In this document: positions 1 through 51,300 of the stretch, piece after piece | How positions within the stretch are numbered: position 1 is the first letter of the stretch | How the letters are laid out: every line of letters starts with the position of its first letter | Origin: Tupaia tana | Lineage: Eukaryota > Chordata > Mammalia > Scandentia > Tupaiidae | Reading direction: 5' to 3' | Length of the DNA: 64,000 nucleotides | Assembly (NCBI GenBank): GCA_026018925.1 | Contig: JAKSZU010000016.1 | Location: 85,556,797 to 85,620,796, forward strand | Program-made: the position numbers and the translations under genes | The notes under the pieces: model-generated | Databases searched by the model: none | What the model saw: only the letters and a program-made list of their open reading frames with translations | Told to the model about the DNA's origin: nothing

Positions 1-1380
1 CTCTGTAGCAGGGGCCGGGGCAGGGCGGTGTGTGAACCCCTGCCTGGCGGGGCGCCCTCTGGTTGCTCACGTACCTGCTTGTGGCCTGCAGCTGGGTCTG
101 CCCTCAGAGCGCCCACCAGCACAGCCGTGCCCCATCCGGGTCTTCCTATTTACACTTCACAGCTGCCCCTCTCTGGGGGCAGGGCTCCCTGTCCCAGGGT
201 GGCCCTCCTGCCCCATGCGTGAGGACAGCTTGCTAACCACGCTGGGCGCCTGGGCACGCCATGGTGTCTGCAGAGGCTGGAGAGCCTAGATGCTTGTCCA
301 GACTGAAATAAGCCGGTTCCCTACCCGACCCCTTGCCAAACTATTTGTCTCTGAAGGAAATGCTTTCTTGTCTCTGCCTGGCACCCAGGGCCCCCTGGCT
401 GTGGGCCTGTGGTGAGGGCTGTGCGACTTTGGGGGGAAGAGGAGGGAAGGCTGCAGAGAAGCTAGATGGATGAGCGACACAGGACCAGGGGTGGTGTACG
501 GGGCAGGAGAGGCCAGTCCAGAGGCTACCGGGTGGGTGGTGGGTGGAGGGCCCACTGTGGGGTGTGCTGCGAGGACCCGCCAGGGAGCCTCCTAGCTGCG
601 GAGCCACGGGGCAGCCTGATCCTAACAGAGGAGGCCATATGGGGGGGGTCCAGGACAGCTGCCTCTGGTGCTGCGTGGTTTTCGCCCACTCTCAGGCCCC
701 AGGGCCTCCTCTGTCTTGGAAGTCCCCCACTTTTCATCCTTGGCCTCATAAGGAGAGGACCCCAAAGAGCTTCTTCGTTTCTGACTTTCAGACCCTGTAA
801 AGTATCATGGGCAGGTACCCTTTTGGGTTTTTCTCCTTTTACTTTCTTTCATGAGAAAAAGACAGAGAGACAGGTGCCTGCAACAGGGTCCTCAGGCCTT
901 ACTCCACCCCCGTCTCAGCTGTCCCGGGTCACAACAAGCACGCTTGTGCGGGCATGCACAGAGGGGCCTCGTGCCTTCTGCTGTGCGTCTGGATGCGTCA
1001 CAGTGGCCCCTGGGACTCTGTAACCACCCACATACGCATCTGTAAGCTCTTCGGTTATTTCTGCCTGTGTGTGCATGTGCGTGTGCGTGTGTGTGCACGC
1101 CTGAGTACGTGCATGTTTTAGATAGGGTCTTCTGTGTCATGAGCCTTGAGCCTCAGCTCCCAGTAGCTGGGATTCCAGGCAAACTCCAAAACGCCCAACT
1201 GTGTCTGCCTGCGTCCAGCCTTCATGTGAGAGACGGTACAGCCTGCCCTCCCCTGGGGCTGTCCTCTCTGCTCCCTCACAGTGCGGGGCCTGCCGCCCGG
1301 GGCGGGTTCACGCTCGCTGCACTGTGCTCTGTTGTCGGGGTCTGGCTCTGTGCATTCTCCAGCAGAGCGTGGACACGAGG
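1..1380. other. Intergenic, no gene recognised
   Basis: Unique-looking GC-moderate sequence with a GTGTGCATGTGCG-type run at 1060-1110. The open frames here have no recognisable domains. This side should lead toward the zeta-globin gene. Confidence 0.5.
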
Positions 1381-1880
1381 GCCGTGGATAATGCTGCAAT
1401 CAACGCCCTCACTCATGTCGCATGCCTACAGCTCTGCTGGCCGCATACCTAGGAGTGGCACTGCTGGGTCACAGGCATGAGTGTTCAGTGCCAAGGTTCC
1501 CAGAACAGGGTGGCCGCCAACGTGGGTTCTTACCTGTGGTGTGAGGGCCCCCGTCCAGGCCTTCCCAGAGCCTGGTGTGGTCACTGTCCCTGACAGCTCC
1601 CAGTGGGCGTGTAGGGTTTCTCACAGGGTCTCAATTCACGTTTCCCTAGTGACTGCTTGTAAGCCCACTGGTCACAGGTTTCCTCTTTATGAAATATCGG
1701 TCACCCCTGTTTGTGTGTTGCCGGTCTTACAGATTCGTAGGAATTTCAGAACTATTGTGGGTGTGGTTTTCGGTCTCAGGTGCTATGCCTTCCCACTGGG
1801 CAGTCTGCCTGCACTCAGAATAATGTGTAGTGTGTAAGTTTAATGCAGTCAAGTTAGTGACTTTTTGTCCTATTTAAAAA
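1381..1880 (-). mobile_element. Ancient L1 fragment
   Basis: Phrases such as GATAATGCTGCAATCAACG and GGAGTGGCACTGCTGGGTCA follow the well-known mammalian L1 segment seen in the antisense orientation. It is strongly diverged. Confidence 0.6.
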
Positions 1881-1887
1881 TGTTGTG

Positions 1888-2055
1888 CCAGAGCCGGCAG
1901 GTGACGTGTTGGCCGAGGCACTGGACTCCCATATGGCTGACCATGGTTTGAGTCTTGAACCTGCCAGCTTGCTTTCTCACTTGCCCTCTCTGTGTGTCTC
2001 TGTGAGCACACACGCCTTAAAGAAAATTGAAAATAATAATAATAAATAAAACGAA
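1888..2055 (+). mobile_element. S-form SINE
   Basis: AGCCGGCAGGTGACGTGTTG head and CATGGTTTGAGTCTTGAACC B box, with an AT-rich tail. Confidence 0.75.
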
Positions 2056-4473
2056 ATGATTATTTTTTAAAACAGAAATGCTGTGCCTTTCCACGTGCAA
2101 TAGCAAAAGGTAGAGAGAGCCCAGGTGTCCACGGTGGGTGAGCAGAGGGCCCCTCGCGATATCTCCTGAATCCAGAGACACAGCGCCTGGGCATGCTGCC
2201 ACGTGGGGGCCTTGTACCACAGCCCTACGTGGAGCTGGCCACACGCAACCTGGTTTGATCTTCACAGGACTGTCTGGCAAGGGCAACAGAATCCAGAGAG
2301 GAGAAGGAGGGGCTGGGGAGTGGGAGGAGGTGCGGAGGGTGCTCGGTGGGGAGGGACTCCCTGCTGGGGTGGCCCACGTCTGAATCAGGCAGAGGTGAAT
2401 CCACTGATCACTGCACTGTTCCCTTGGAAACAGCTATACGTTAGCAGATTCCATTTCAATTAAAGTAGAAAACATTTTGCCCAGATGCTGAAGCAGAGAC
2501 TTCCAGATCGCATTTCTAGAAGCTTCATTGTCTTCTGTGTTTGGCTACCATCCAAAGTGATGCTGGGTGACTTGGCATGCATGCAGGCTCTGTCTGGACT
2601 TAGCTGACATCACCAAGAGAGCACACCTGACCCCTGACCCTGGGATGGCCAACTTCAGCAACCACCACCTCGTTACCGTGGGGAAAGAGGCGCAGGTCTC
2701 TGTGCAGGAGGCAACCACCCCTGTCTGCAGGCTGTGCTGGGCTCTGTCTCTTCCCCACCTGATCTGAAGTGAAGTGAATCGAGGGTGCTGAGCCAAATCT
2801 CAAGTGGTCTTAGCTCAGAGGGGCCTCTGGCCACTCACCAGCGGCTGGGCTCCCGGGGTACCCTGGACGGGTTAGTTACCCTGAGTCCCAGCTTCACAGT
2901 CTCTACCTTTACGAGGGGCGAGACTAGCTCCTACCCTCGGCATCTGGAAAGACCATGAACAGGGCGTGGTGGCATGGATTTAAGATTCTTGTTGCCAGGA
3001 GTGTGAGAGGCTCCTCCCTGGTAGGGCTGTGACCCTGGCTGAGAAGGCGGAGGGCACGGTGGGTCCCAGATAGTGTCAGTGAGCCCCACCCAGTCTTCCG
3101 GCAGATTTTCTTGGCCAAATGGGGCGCAGACCGAGTGGCAGAACCGATAAGGACTGAGTCCAAGCAGCCTCCTGCCCCCCCAGGGCTGGGGTGCCTCATA
3201 GGGCTGGGGGGTGGGGGGCTGGGGGGGGCTCATACTGGGGGGCTCATAGGCTCATGGGGGGCTGGGGGGCTGGGGACTGGGGGCTGATAGGCTCAGGCTG
3301 GGGGGCTGGGGCCTGGGGGGCTGGGGGGATAGGGGCTGGGGGTGCTGAGGGCTGGGGGCTCATAGGCTCAGGCTGGGGGGAAGGGTTGGGGTTTCAGTTT
3401 CCAAAGGTCATGTCCCTCCCACAATGTCGGGCTGGCTGGGTGGTGCAGGGGTATCGCACCGCCAGGTTCTGGACCTCCAGGCCAGGAGTGTGCAGCCACC
3501 AGTGACCTGAGACAGAGACAAAGAAGGCTGGGGGATGAGGGTGGGACCCTGAGGGGGAACACGCCTTTCTCTCCAGCTCTCATGAAAGGAATACACTTCA
3601 GTGGGAAATAAAAGCAGGTAAGAAGCAGTTATTTACATTTAAAACGAGCAGAACTGGGAGGTGTTAGTCCCGAGGTGCACCCTGCAGACAGCAGAGCGCC
3701 ATCCACTCCGAGCCCTGTCACTGGTGGGGAGGCCGAGTCCAAGTGGGGCCCGCGGACCCTCAGTCAGGCCATGACAATGGACTCCGACGTCCACCACAGA
3801 CAAGGAGGTCAGCAAGCGTGACGAGGACAGCCACACCCCTGTCCAGCGCTGGGCGTCCTGACCCAAGCCCTGCAAGGAACGTCTGTGGATACCGTGGGCT
3901 GGGGTGACAGTGGTCTCTCACTTGCCACTGCCCGGTGCTCGCCACTACCCACACAGTAACAGGCACACAGCGAGTGCTCTGGTGAAGGCTGCGAGCAACC
4001 GGGGGAAGGCTGGCCTGGCCTCACCCTGGCCCTGGGCCTGGCCGTGGCCCTCACCCAGAGGTGGCCGCCCAGAACACAAAGGTTCTGTCCAGTGGGGCAG
4101 GAGCATGGCCAGGGAGGTCGGAGGGGGGAGGCCTGGGCCACAGCCCAGGGCTTCACGTCTGGGCGCCCTGTGGGGCCACCCTCCAGGCATCAGCTCCCAC
4201 GAGCACGCCCACCCTCCCCAGCCCTGCCTCCTTTCTGTCCGCTCGTGTTCATTCCAGGAACACTGCTGAGACCTGTGGGAGGACTCACGAACTTCGATTA
4301 GACATCAAATCAAATAACACAAGATGGACGAAGAGCTGTAACAGGGTTACCGCCCCGCACACACCGCACTTCCGAACCAGGGAAGAATAGCCAGCCATGA
4401 GGAAAATCAGAAAGCAGGCCTCAGCCACGGCCAATAATCAAGTGATAGGGTTTGCTCCCTCTCAGTAATAACC
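2056..4473. other. Intergenic, nothing recognised besides the G-rich tract
   Basis: The human MCS-R4 (HS-10) element would be expected a few kb upstream of the NPRL3 promoter, hence about here. I could not find a convincing GATA/NF-E2 cluster. Confidence 0.4.
3188..3390. repeat. G-rich low-complexity repeat (GGGGGGCTGG)
   Basis: This is a run of GGGGGGCTGG and GGCTCATAGG units. It has strong G-quadruplex potential on the plus strand. It lies in the intergenic DNA on the globin side of NPRL3. Confidence 0.85.
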
Positions 4474-4490
4474 AAAGAAATGCACCTTAT

Positions 4491-4711
4491 GGGACCAGCA
4501 GTTAGTGTAATGGCTATGTCGCTGGACTCCCACGTAGTCAACCACGGTTCAAGTCCTGGACCCGGCGACTTAAAACTCACGCCGGGCGCATGTGCGTGCG
4601 TGCTCAAGATCCCGAGAGGAGAATGGAGGAGAAGGGATTGCCGGGGGTGATTTCTCGCTTTCTGTCTCTCTGTCTCTCTCTGTCTGCCTGGCAAGCGCAC
4701 TCGCGCCCTAT

Positions 4712-4744
<33 letters not shown>
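4491..4744 (+). mobile_element. L-form tRNA-like SINE, young copy
   Basis: The head GGGACCAGCAGTTAGTGTAA holds a pol III A-box-like sequence and ACGGTTCAAGTCC a B box. The body has CCCGAGAGGAGAATGG and a CT-rich 3' part ending CCCTATAGC, then about 33 uninterrupted A. The perfect 17-bp target duplication AAAGAAATGCACCTTAT is at 4474-4490 and 4745-4761. This defines L1-style retroposition for the family. Confidence 0.92.
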
Positions 4745-4749
<5 letters not shown>

Positions 4750-5049
4750 AATGCACCTTATAACAAGACCCTGTTTTTCTCTTTGGAAGTTTTGGAAACA
4801 TGAGTAGAGCTGAGGCCATGCAGCCTCACACAGGCAGCGTGACTGCTGGCAGCAGGCTGTCTCGTGTCAGCTCTTCCTCGCTGGGCCACCCAGACGCCCG
4901 GCTAGCAGCACACCTGAGCCAGCCAGAGTCCCTGCCCTTGGTTAGGGCCAGGTTCTCACACCCGGGGTGCTGGGGAAAATTCGGAGATGGCCGCGGAATA
5001 CTGTTAACGCCACCGACTTCCTGGTGAAGACGGGGATGAGGGTGAGGTG

Positions 5050-5372
5050 ATTTGTTTGAGGTATGATTCACATACCATAAAGTTTATCCATTTAAAATGT
5101 TCAGTGCCACCTTACCACAACAGCTTTCGGACCATTTCAGTCATCTTTCCTCAAGAAATCCACACCCCCATCTCTCTGCATTTCCCCAGCTGCCTGGCCC
5201 CAGGCTAGTCTACACTGTCTGTGGATTGGCTGCGTCAGACATTCTATACAGAACCATTATCCTATATGCGTTTATTGGTGTGCCAGAATTCCGGTCCTTT
5301 ACGGGATAGTGTTCCACTGCATGGGTAGACTACATATATGCATACGTGTGTGTGTGCATGTGTGTATGTAGA
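5050..5372 (-). mobile_element. Ancient L1 fragment
   Basis: GAGGTATGATTCACATACC and the following stretch match the common L1M-type sequence in antisense. It continues at 5597-5819 and 6065-6255 after interruption by two L-form SINEs. Confidence 0.65.
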
Positions 5373-5596
5373 TTTTTGCCATAGGATATGTGCACTTGCC
5401 AGAGAGACAATGAGAGGGAAAATGAGAAATCACCCCTAGGTGGGATGGCCACACTGCAATCCCTTCTCCTCTATTATCCTCCTGTGGGATTTTAGGCATG
5501 CATGCATACACATGTGCTTGGCATGTTTCAAGCTAGAACTGTGGTTAACCATGTTTGAGTCCACCACCTTAACCACCACGTCACTTGCCAGCCCGT
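5373..5596 (-). mobile_element. L-form SINE, diverged
   Basis: The order of tail, GGGATGGCCAC, B box and AACCACCACG head is intact but diverged. It interrupts the L1 fragment. Confidence 0.75.
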
Positions 5597-5819
5597 TCTG
5601 TGTGCTCTCAGCTGTCTCCTTCCGGTTGTTTCAAATACGATTAGGAACGTGTGCTCTGCTGTGTGGAGATGGGTCTCGTTTCTCCTTCTGCATGTGCAGG
5701 TGGGGAGCCCCCGAGGAACTGCTAACAGCTCGTGCCAGTCCTCATTCCCACCAGCGTATATGGACTCCGATTTCTTCAAAACCTTGCATGACCCTGTCAA
5801 CTTCGGTTGCTCTTTTTTT
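5597..5819 (-). mobile_element. Ancient L1 fragment, continuation
   Basis: Includes CATTCCCACCAGCGTATATG, a typical L1 antisense phrase. It lies between SINEs at 5373-5596 and 5820-6064. Confidence 0.6.
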
Positions 5820-6064
5820 GGGAGAGGTTTTTGATATAGGGTGTGTGTGCTGGCCAGAAAGACAGAGAGACAGAAAGCAAGCAATCACCCCCCCCCCCCC
5901 GGATGTGGCCAACCCGCAGTCCCTTCTCTTCCATTCTCTTCTTGGGTTCTTGGGCATGCAAGCACACGTGCCCAGCGTGAGCCTAAGCCACCAGGTCCGA
6001 GACTCAAACTGTGGTTAACTACTTGGGAGTACAGCCACATAGCCATTACACCAACTGCTGGTCC
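5820..6064 (-). mobile_element. L-form SINE
   Basis: Full-length minus-strand copy with an expanded C run. It interrupts the L1 fragment. Confidence 0.85.
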
Positions 6065-6255
6065 CCTTTGGTTGCTCTTTCTGATTATAGCTATCCCAGT
6101 GGCTATGACCTGGCCTCTCAGTGGCTTTGATATGCATTTCCCTAATGACTAATGGTGCTCAGTGTGTTTTCATGCGCTTATTCGGCACATGTACATATTC
6201 TTTGGAGAAAAGTCTATTTATATCCTTTGCCCATTTTTCAGCTGGTTACCATTTA
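6065..6255 (-). mobile_element. Ancient L1 fragment, continuation
   Basis: ATTTCCCTAATGACTAATGG and TCCTTTGCCCATTTTTCA are characteristic antisense L1 phrases. Confidence 0.7.
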
Positions 6256-6480
6256 TTTTTGCTATAGGGTGTGTGTGCTCACTGGAGAGACAGAGACAAA
6301 GGGGAGAGAGAGAAGTGAGAAAGCACCTCCTGGGGGGGGTGGCGGGGCCTCAATCCCTTCTCCCCCACTTTCCTCTTAGGGTGTTGTGCACATATGCACA
6401 ACCACCTAGTGTGTTTGCCAAACCACCAGGTCTGGCTCCAACTGCAGGTGTGGGACCCTGAGCCACCACGCACTGGCTAG
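6256..6480 (-). mobile_element. L-form SINE, diverged
   Basis: The GCTATAGGGTGTGTGTGCTC start is clear and the head is degraded. Confidence 0.7.
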
Positions 6481-6859
6481 CGGTGGTTTCAGCGTAGCTG
6501 CCGCGCTGTTTGCTGTTTTCTATAGCCTGGGTAGTTGCTCAGCACATATATAATCTGCAAGTGTCTGTCCCTCCCTGTGGTGGTCTTCCCATTCTCCTGG
6601 TGGTGTCCTTCAAAGCACGAGTTTTTACTGGAGTTGACATTATTCCTTTCTGCAGCTGCTGTGCATCTGTTGTCCATGGCCACCAAGACGTACCCCTGTG
6701 TTTGGTCTAAGAGTGTCAGTCCTAGCTTACACGTAGGTCTGTGATTTTAAACTTAGTCTTTTTACATCCCGCACTGCACGCTTGCACTTTCTGCAAAAAG
6801 CAAGTGTTACTTTTGTTTTTCTATGGGAGGGTCTTCAAAAAGTGCTGGAGAACGCACAC

Positions 6860-6998
6860 GGTCTTCGCGGATTTCGGCGGCCTGCACCCCGGCGGTCCTG
6901 ACCCGCTGTGTCTCCCAGGACCCGCCCGCCGCCGTCCCGGGCGTCAGAGCGGACCGCCCGCCCCCGCAGCCCGGGGTCCCCACGGGAAGGGGAGGCGC

Positions 6999-7032
<34 letters not shown>

Positions 7033-7447
7033 CCCGCCGAGGGCGGACCCCTTTGGCCCACGCGTGCGCGGAGCGGGCTTCCGGGAGAGCGCCTGCGCCT
7101 GCGCACTCGGCCGCCTGCGCCCGCGCCGACGCCCCTGGCCCGCGCGCGGACCCCCGGCCACCCTTCCCGGTCCAGCAGGGCCGAACGGCCCGGGCGAGTG
7201 GCGCGGGGTTGGTGACTGTCGCGTCCGCGCCCTCGGGTTCCTGCCGGCGCAGGGCGTTTCCGCGGCTCGGGCGGAACTTCTCACTCCTCTTCCGGCCCCC
7301 CCCACCTCCCCGCTCCCTCCGCCCCCCTCCCCCCCTCCCCTCCGCCCCTCCCCGCCCCGCCCCTCCTCCCGGACCCCCACCCTCTCTGCCCGCCCGCCCC
7401 TCCCCGTCCCCCAGCCCCTGCGCCCCCTCCCCGCGCGCCCCGCCGGC
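6860..7447 (+). promoter_or_regulatory. NPRL3: NPRL3 CpG-island promoter and 5' UTR
   Basis: GC content and CpG density rise sharply at about 6860 and stay high through exon 1. No TATA box is obvious. Sp1-like CCCCGCCC strings and a polypyrimidine run at about 7290-7440 precede the ATG. A short CCGTCCGCG-type repeat lies at 7003-7036. The transcription start cannot be fixed from sequence alone. Confidence 0.8.
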
Positions 7448-47656
<40,209 letters not shown>

Positions 47657-47903
47657 GCCGGGCACAGGCTGGAGAGGCTGTGGGACACGGTGGCACCAGC
47701 CTCTCCCACCGTGGTCCTGTGCCAGTCATCACCCATCCGACCAGCCGGGGCTCGAGGGCCCGGATTGGTGCGGCTGGGCCAGAGTAGCCCACCTCCCGCC
47801 ACACACTGGCCGCTCTGCCCAGGACCCCACCCGAGAGTCCCTGTCCTACAGGAGCTGGCTGCAGACACAGTCGATTCTGGGGGCTCTGGCTGAGTTTTCT
47901 GGA

Positions 47904-47909
47904 AATAAA
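47904..47909 (+). terminator. NPRL3: NPRL3 poly(A) signal AATAAA
   Basis: A canonical AATAAA lies 248 bp after the stop codon and is followed by a T-rich stretch (47913-47930). Cleavage is expected at about 47920-47930, inside the 3' end of the convergent MPG gene. Confidence 0.85.
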
Positions 47910-47912
47910 GCA

Positions 47913-47918
47913 TTTATT
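47913..47918 (-). terminator. MPG: MPG poly(A) signal AATAAA
   Basis: TTTATT on the plus strand is AATAAA on the minus strand, 44 bp past the MPG stop, which gives a very short 3' UTR. It lies 3 bp from the NPRL3 signal on the other strand. Confidence 0.8.
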
Positions 47919-47962
47919 TGTTTTTTAGCAGTTAAAAAGCCTTGTCTGTGCAGACCCTTAGT

Positions 47963-48339
47963 TCAGGCCTGTGTACTCTGTTCAGCCTCCCTGTCCACCA
48001 CGCTGACCCAGGGGCTGCCGCGGACATAGAAGCGCAGGGGCTTCCGGGCCCACTCCCCTGTACTGCCAATACCCACCCTGGCTGCTGCCACCACGGCGGA
48101 CCCCCTGGGCCCTGGGGGTCCGGGCTCCAGCCACACAGCTTCGTCCTGAGCCAGGTCGCGCTGGTCAAAGCTCTTGTCGATGGCCAGGGCCTGGCAGAGC
48201 TTGGAGGGGCCGCTGCAGAGCTCACGGTCCTTGAGGGCTCGACTGGCGGTGCTTTTCCGGAGGGCCTCACGAAGCTGCCGCATGGCCTCCAGGCCCCCCA
48301 GGGGCTCCAAAGCTCTCAGCAGGACGCAGGCCCCGTCCC
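47963..48339 (-). CDS. MPG: MPG coding exon 4, terminal
   Basis: It begins (G)[19 protein letters not shown] and includes [19 protein letters not shown] and [16 protein letters not shown], ending [15 protein letters not shown]. The TGA complement lies at 47963-47965. The acceptor is TCTGTCCACAG. Confidence 0.97.
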
Positions 48340-51300
48340 CTGTGGACAGACATGGCTGGGAAGTGCAGCTCCCGGATCCAGCTTCCCTGTGCAGGGCACG
48401 CCATGGGGGCTGCATCCCAGCCCTGCCTCGACTGGCCCTCCACACTGGGACTGGGCAGTGGTGCTTCTGTATGCTCCCCAGGCAGGGCTCTTCCATGGCT
48501 ACTGGCCTCTGCGGTGGCACCCCACGAAGCTACAACCAGCTTGGAGGAGACCCTGTGAAAATAGGGAGTGCTCACTGCCACCCAGAGACAGACCGACTCA
48601 GGCCTGGCCAAGATCCTCAGCCAGGCCCAGGACTACCCACCCACCCGGCCGACACAGGTCCCCACAGGACAGGGAGATGCCTGAGGCCCCCTCACCTCAG
48701 CGTCTCCTCCAGTTGAGCACCTTCTCCTTCCAGTTGAGCCCAGGCCACTTCTGAGGCCAGAAATACAAACTGCCACTCCTGGACTCAGGCCTCCGGGGTC
48801 GCAAGTTTCCAAATCCCTCCCCCAGATTGTCTGGGAAAGCCCCCAGACTCGTCAGGGGCAATGACTACCCCCAGCGTGGCTGCCTTCCTGAGACCCCGGC
48901 CCTGTCTCACCTGTGCATTCCTGGCCCAGCCACCTGGAGGCAGAGCTGCTCCACATGGCTTCCGCCCACTCCCGTCCACCCGCATCCTGGGCCTGCCCTG
49001 GGTGGACAAGGCCATGCTTTCTCGCACAGCCAGGATGCAAGGGGCCCTTGACCCTTGGCCTGACAGTAATAACCGGGCCGTCTGGGACGGGCTCCCAGCA
49101 TGTCTTTTTCAGATTTTTGCCAGAGGGTGGGTGCCTATGCTCGCTGGAGAGGGACACAGAGTGTAAGTGAGAAGTCACTGTAAGGAGGATGGCCACCCCT
49201 CTGTCCCTTCTTCGTCCTCCTGGATCTGGGGCATGACGCACACACATTCGTGTAATCAGCTGCCTGGTCTGGGACTGGAACTGTGGGCCACCATGTGGGA
49301 CCCCGGCATTAGCCACCCCACTGTCTCCTGGCCCCAACATGTTTTTCTTTTATGCCTGAGAGTGTGTAGGGGCTAGACATGGGGCAAGAAGAGAGGGCAA
49401 GAGAGAAGCTTCTCCCGATGGGCCTGGCCCCGCCCTGCACCTTCCTCCTCCACTGCGCCGTCCCCCAGGGCTCTGGCTCTGACACCCTAGCTGCCTGCCC
49501 TGGGGTCACAGGTCCCACCTTGCCGCACTTGCTCTGAGCTACAACACGCCAGATGCTGCCCGACTGGCCTCCAGGTGGGCCAGACCAAGCCTGCTCGAGG
49601 GCAGCAGTGGCCTGGGAGGCAGTGCCAGGGCACCCCACAGCCACGCAGTGTCCATGGGCGGGGCACACAGGTTCTCCTGGGAGCACGGACCCAGCGCTCA
49701 CCCGAGGTCCCTGCGTCGCGGGCTGTCAACAGTGCCTGCAGCTGTACCCACTAGGTGCCAGCAGCTCCATGGCTGTGGTGACCACACGTCTCCATATGTG
49801 GCCTGATGCCTCCCGATCGAGAACTGAACCAGACCTTCTGACAGTGAGTCCAGCTCACCCCAGATCTTCTCCTGTGTCCCCATGGCCAGTGGTGGCCTGA
49901 CGGGGCTCCTCTGAACTCAGGCCCACCTGGCCTCCTAACTAGCCCTGTCACCTTCCAGCTCAAGTACCTGCCACCCCATGCCCTGGCTACAGGCCACCGT
50001 GGCTCTGCCAGCCAGCCCTGCTCACCTCGGCTGGACACGTTCATGCAGAAGTACATGCCATAGATGAGGTACACGTACAGTGTCCCCGGCTTCATGAACA
50101 TGCCACGGTTGCGGGGCGTCTGTCGGCCACCCCTCGAGTGGGCAGCTTCATCTTCTGGCCCCAAGTATGCCTCAGTCTCCACCACACGGCCACGGAGCTC
50201 CGTGCCATCAGCAAGTTGCCGGACCAGGACCTGTGGGGCAGTTGGTCTGCTCAGGGCAGGGAGGGATGGGGTCCCTGTCTTGGACTGGGGTATGCTGACA
50301 CCAGGTGCAGCCCCCACCCCAATCTGCCCCTTTCTTTGCTCCTAGCCTGGGCTTGAACCCACCACACAGGCTACCAGTTCTCGCCAAGCCGTGCTCCTGA
50401 CTGCAGGGTGCCCAGACCCTGCCGAATGGCCTGTCCTGGACAGAGGCCTGGGACCAGCTGGCACTCGGGCCCCGGGCCAGGCCTGATGCCACAGGGTTCA
50501 CTGCAGAACTTCAGACTAGCCCTCCCTGGGCCAGAGGGGACAGCTGACAGGCCACACCTGTGTCCGCCCACGGGGCCCAGTGGTGCCTGGGGCCGGGGTG
50601 AGCATCATAGCTCAGAGCCTAGGAGCTCGGTGGGTGTTCTGGGAGGCCTTCCTGGACACCAGGTGGAGAAAAGGAGGCTGAAGCCTGAGCCGGGGACCCA
50701 AAACTCCCTTTGGCATCCACAGCAGCTTAGGCAGGCCAAGGCAGTGGCCCGACCACCTCCGGGACCAGGCTGGCCTGGTCCAGCCATCTTTCCAGTGTGG
50801 CGAGGATCCCGCACCTCCCGACACAGCAGCCAGCTGGCCTTCCGCAGGGGGGCTTTCCACGGCCTCTCCTCCGTCTTTCCAACTTCACTGACCTCACGTC
50901 TACCCAGAGCAGATGCTGGTGGCCCCAGTCCCCCAGCCACCCGCCCCCCACCGCCGGCAGAGGGCCCGAGGGAGGGGGCACCCTCCTCAGCCCCGAGAGG
51001 CAGAGCTGTCCTGGCAGCTCACGGCGAGACCCGCTGAGCGAGTGTGCTGCCCGCCCTCGCTGAGGGCTGCGGGGCCCCACCAGGACATGGGGCAACAGAC
51101 ACCCCGCTCTCCGCCCAGCGCCAGCGTGTCCACCGTGGGCTCGGGCCCAGAGGGAGCCTGGGGAAGCTCTGCGACTCGGAGGGCTCTGGGTGGAGACCCG
51201 ATCCCGGGCCCCACCTGCCGGGTGCCCGTCTGGTCATCCCGCCCCCACTGGGCCCAGCCCATTTAGGACCTCATCCTTTTAGACCCCCTACTCCTGGCAC

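Noticed and set aside
1067-1140. Possible GT-repeat promoter or Z-DNA element
   Set aside because: Only a short, impure GTGTGC run of the kind found throughout the genome.
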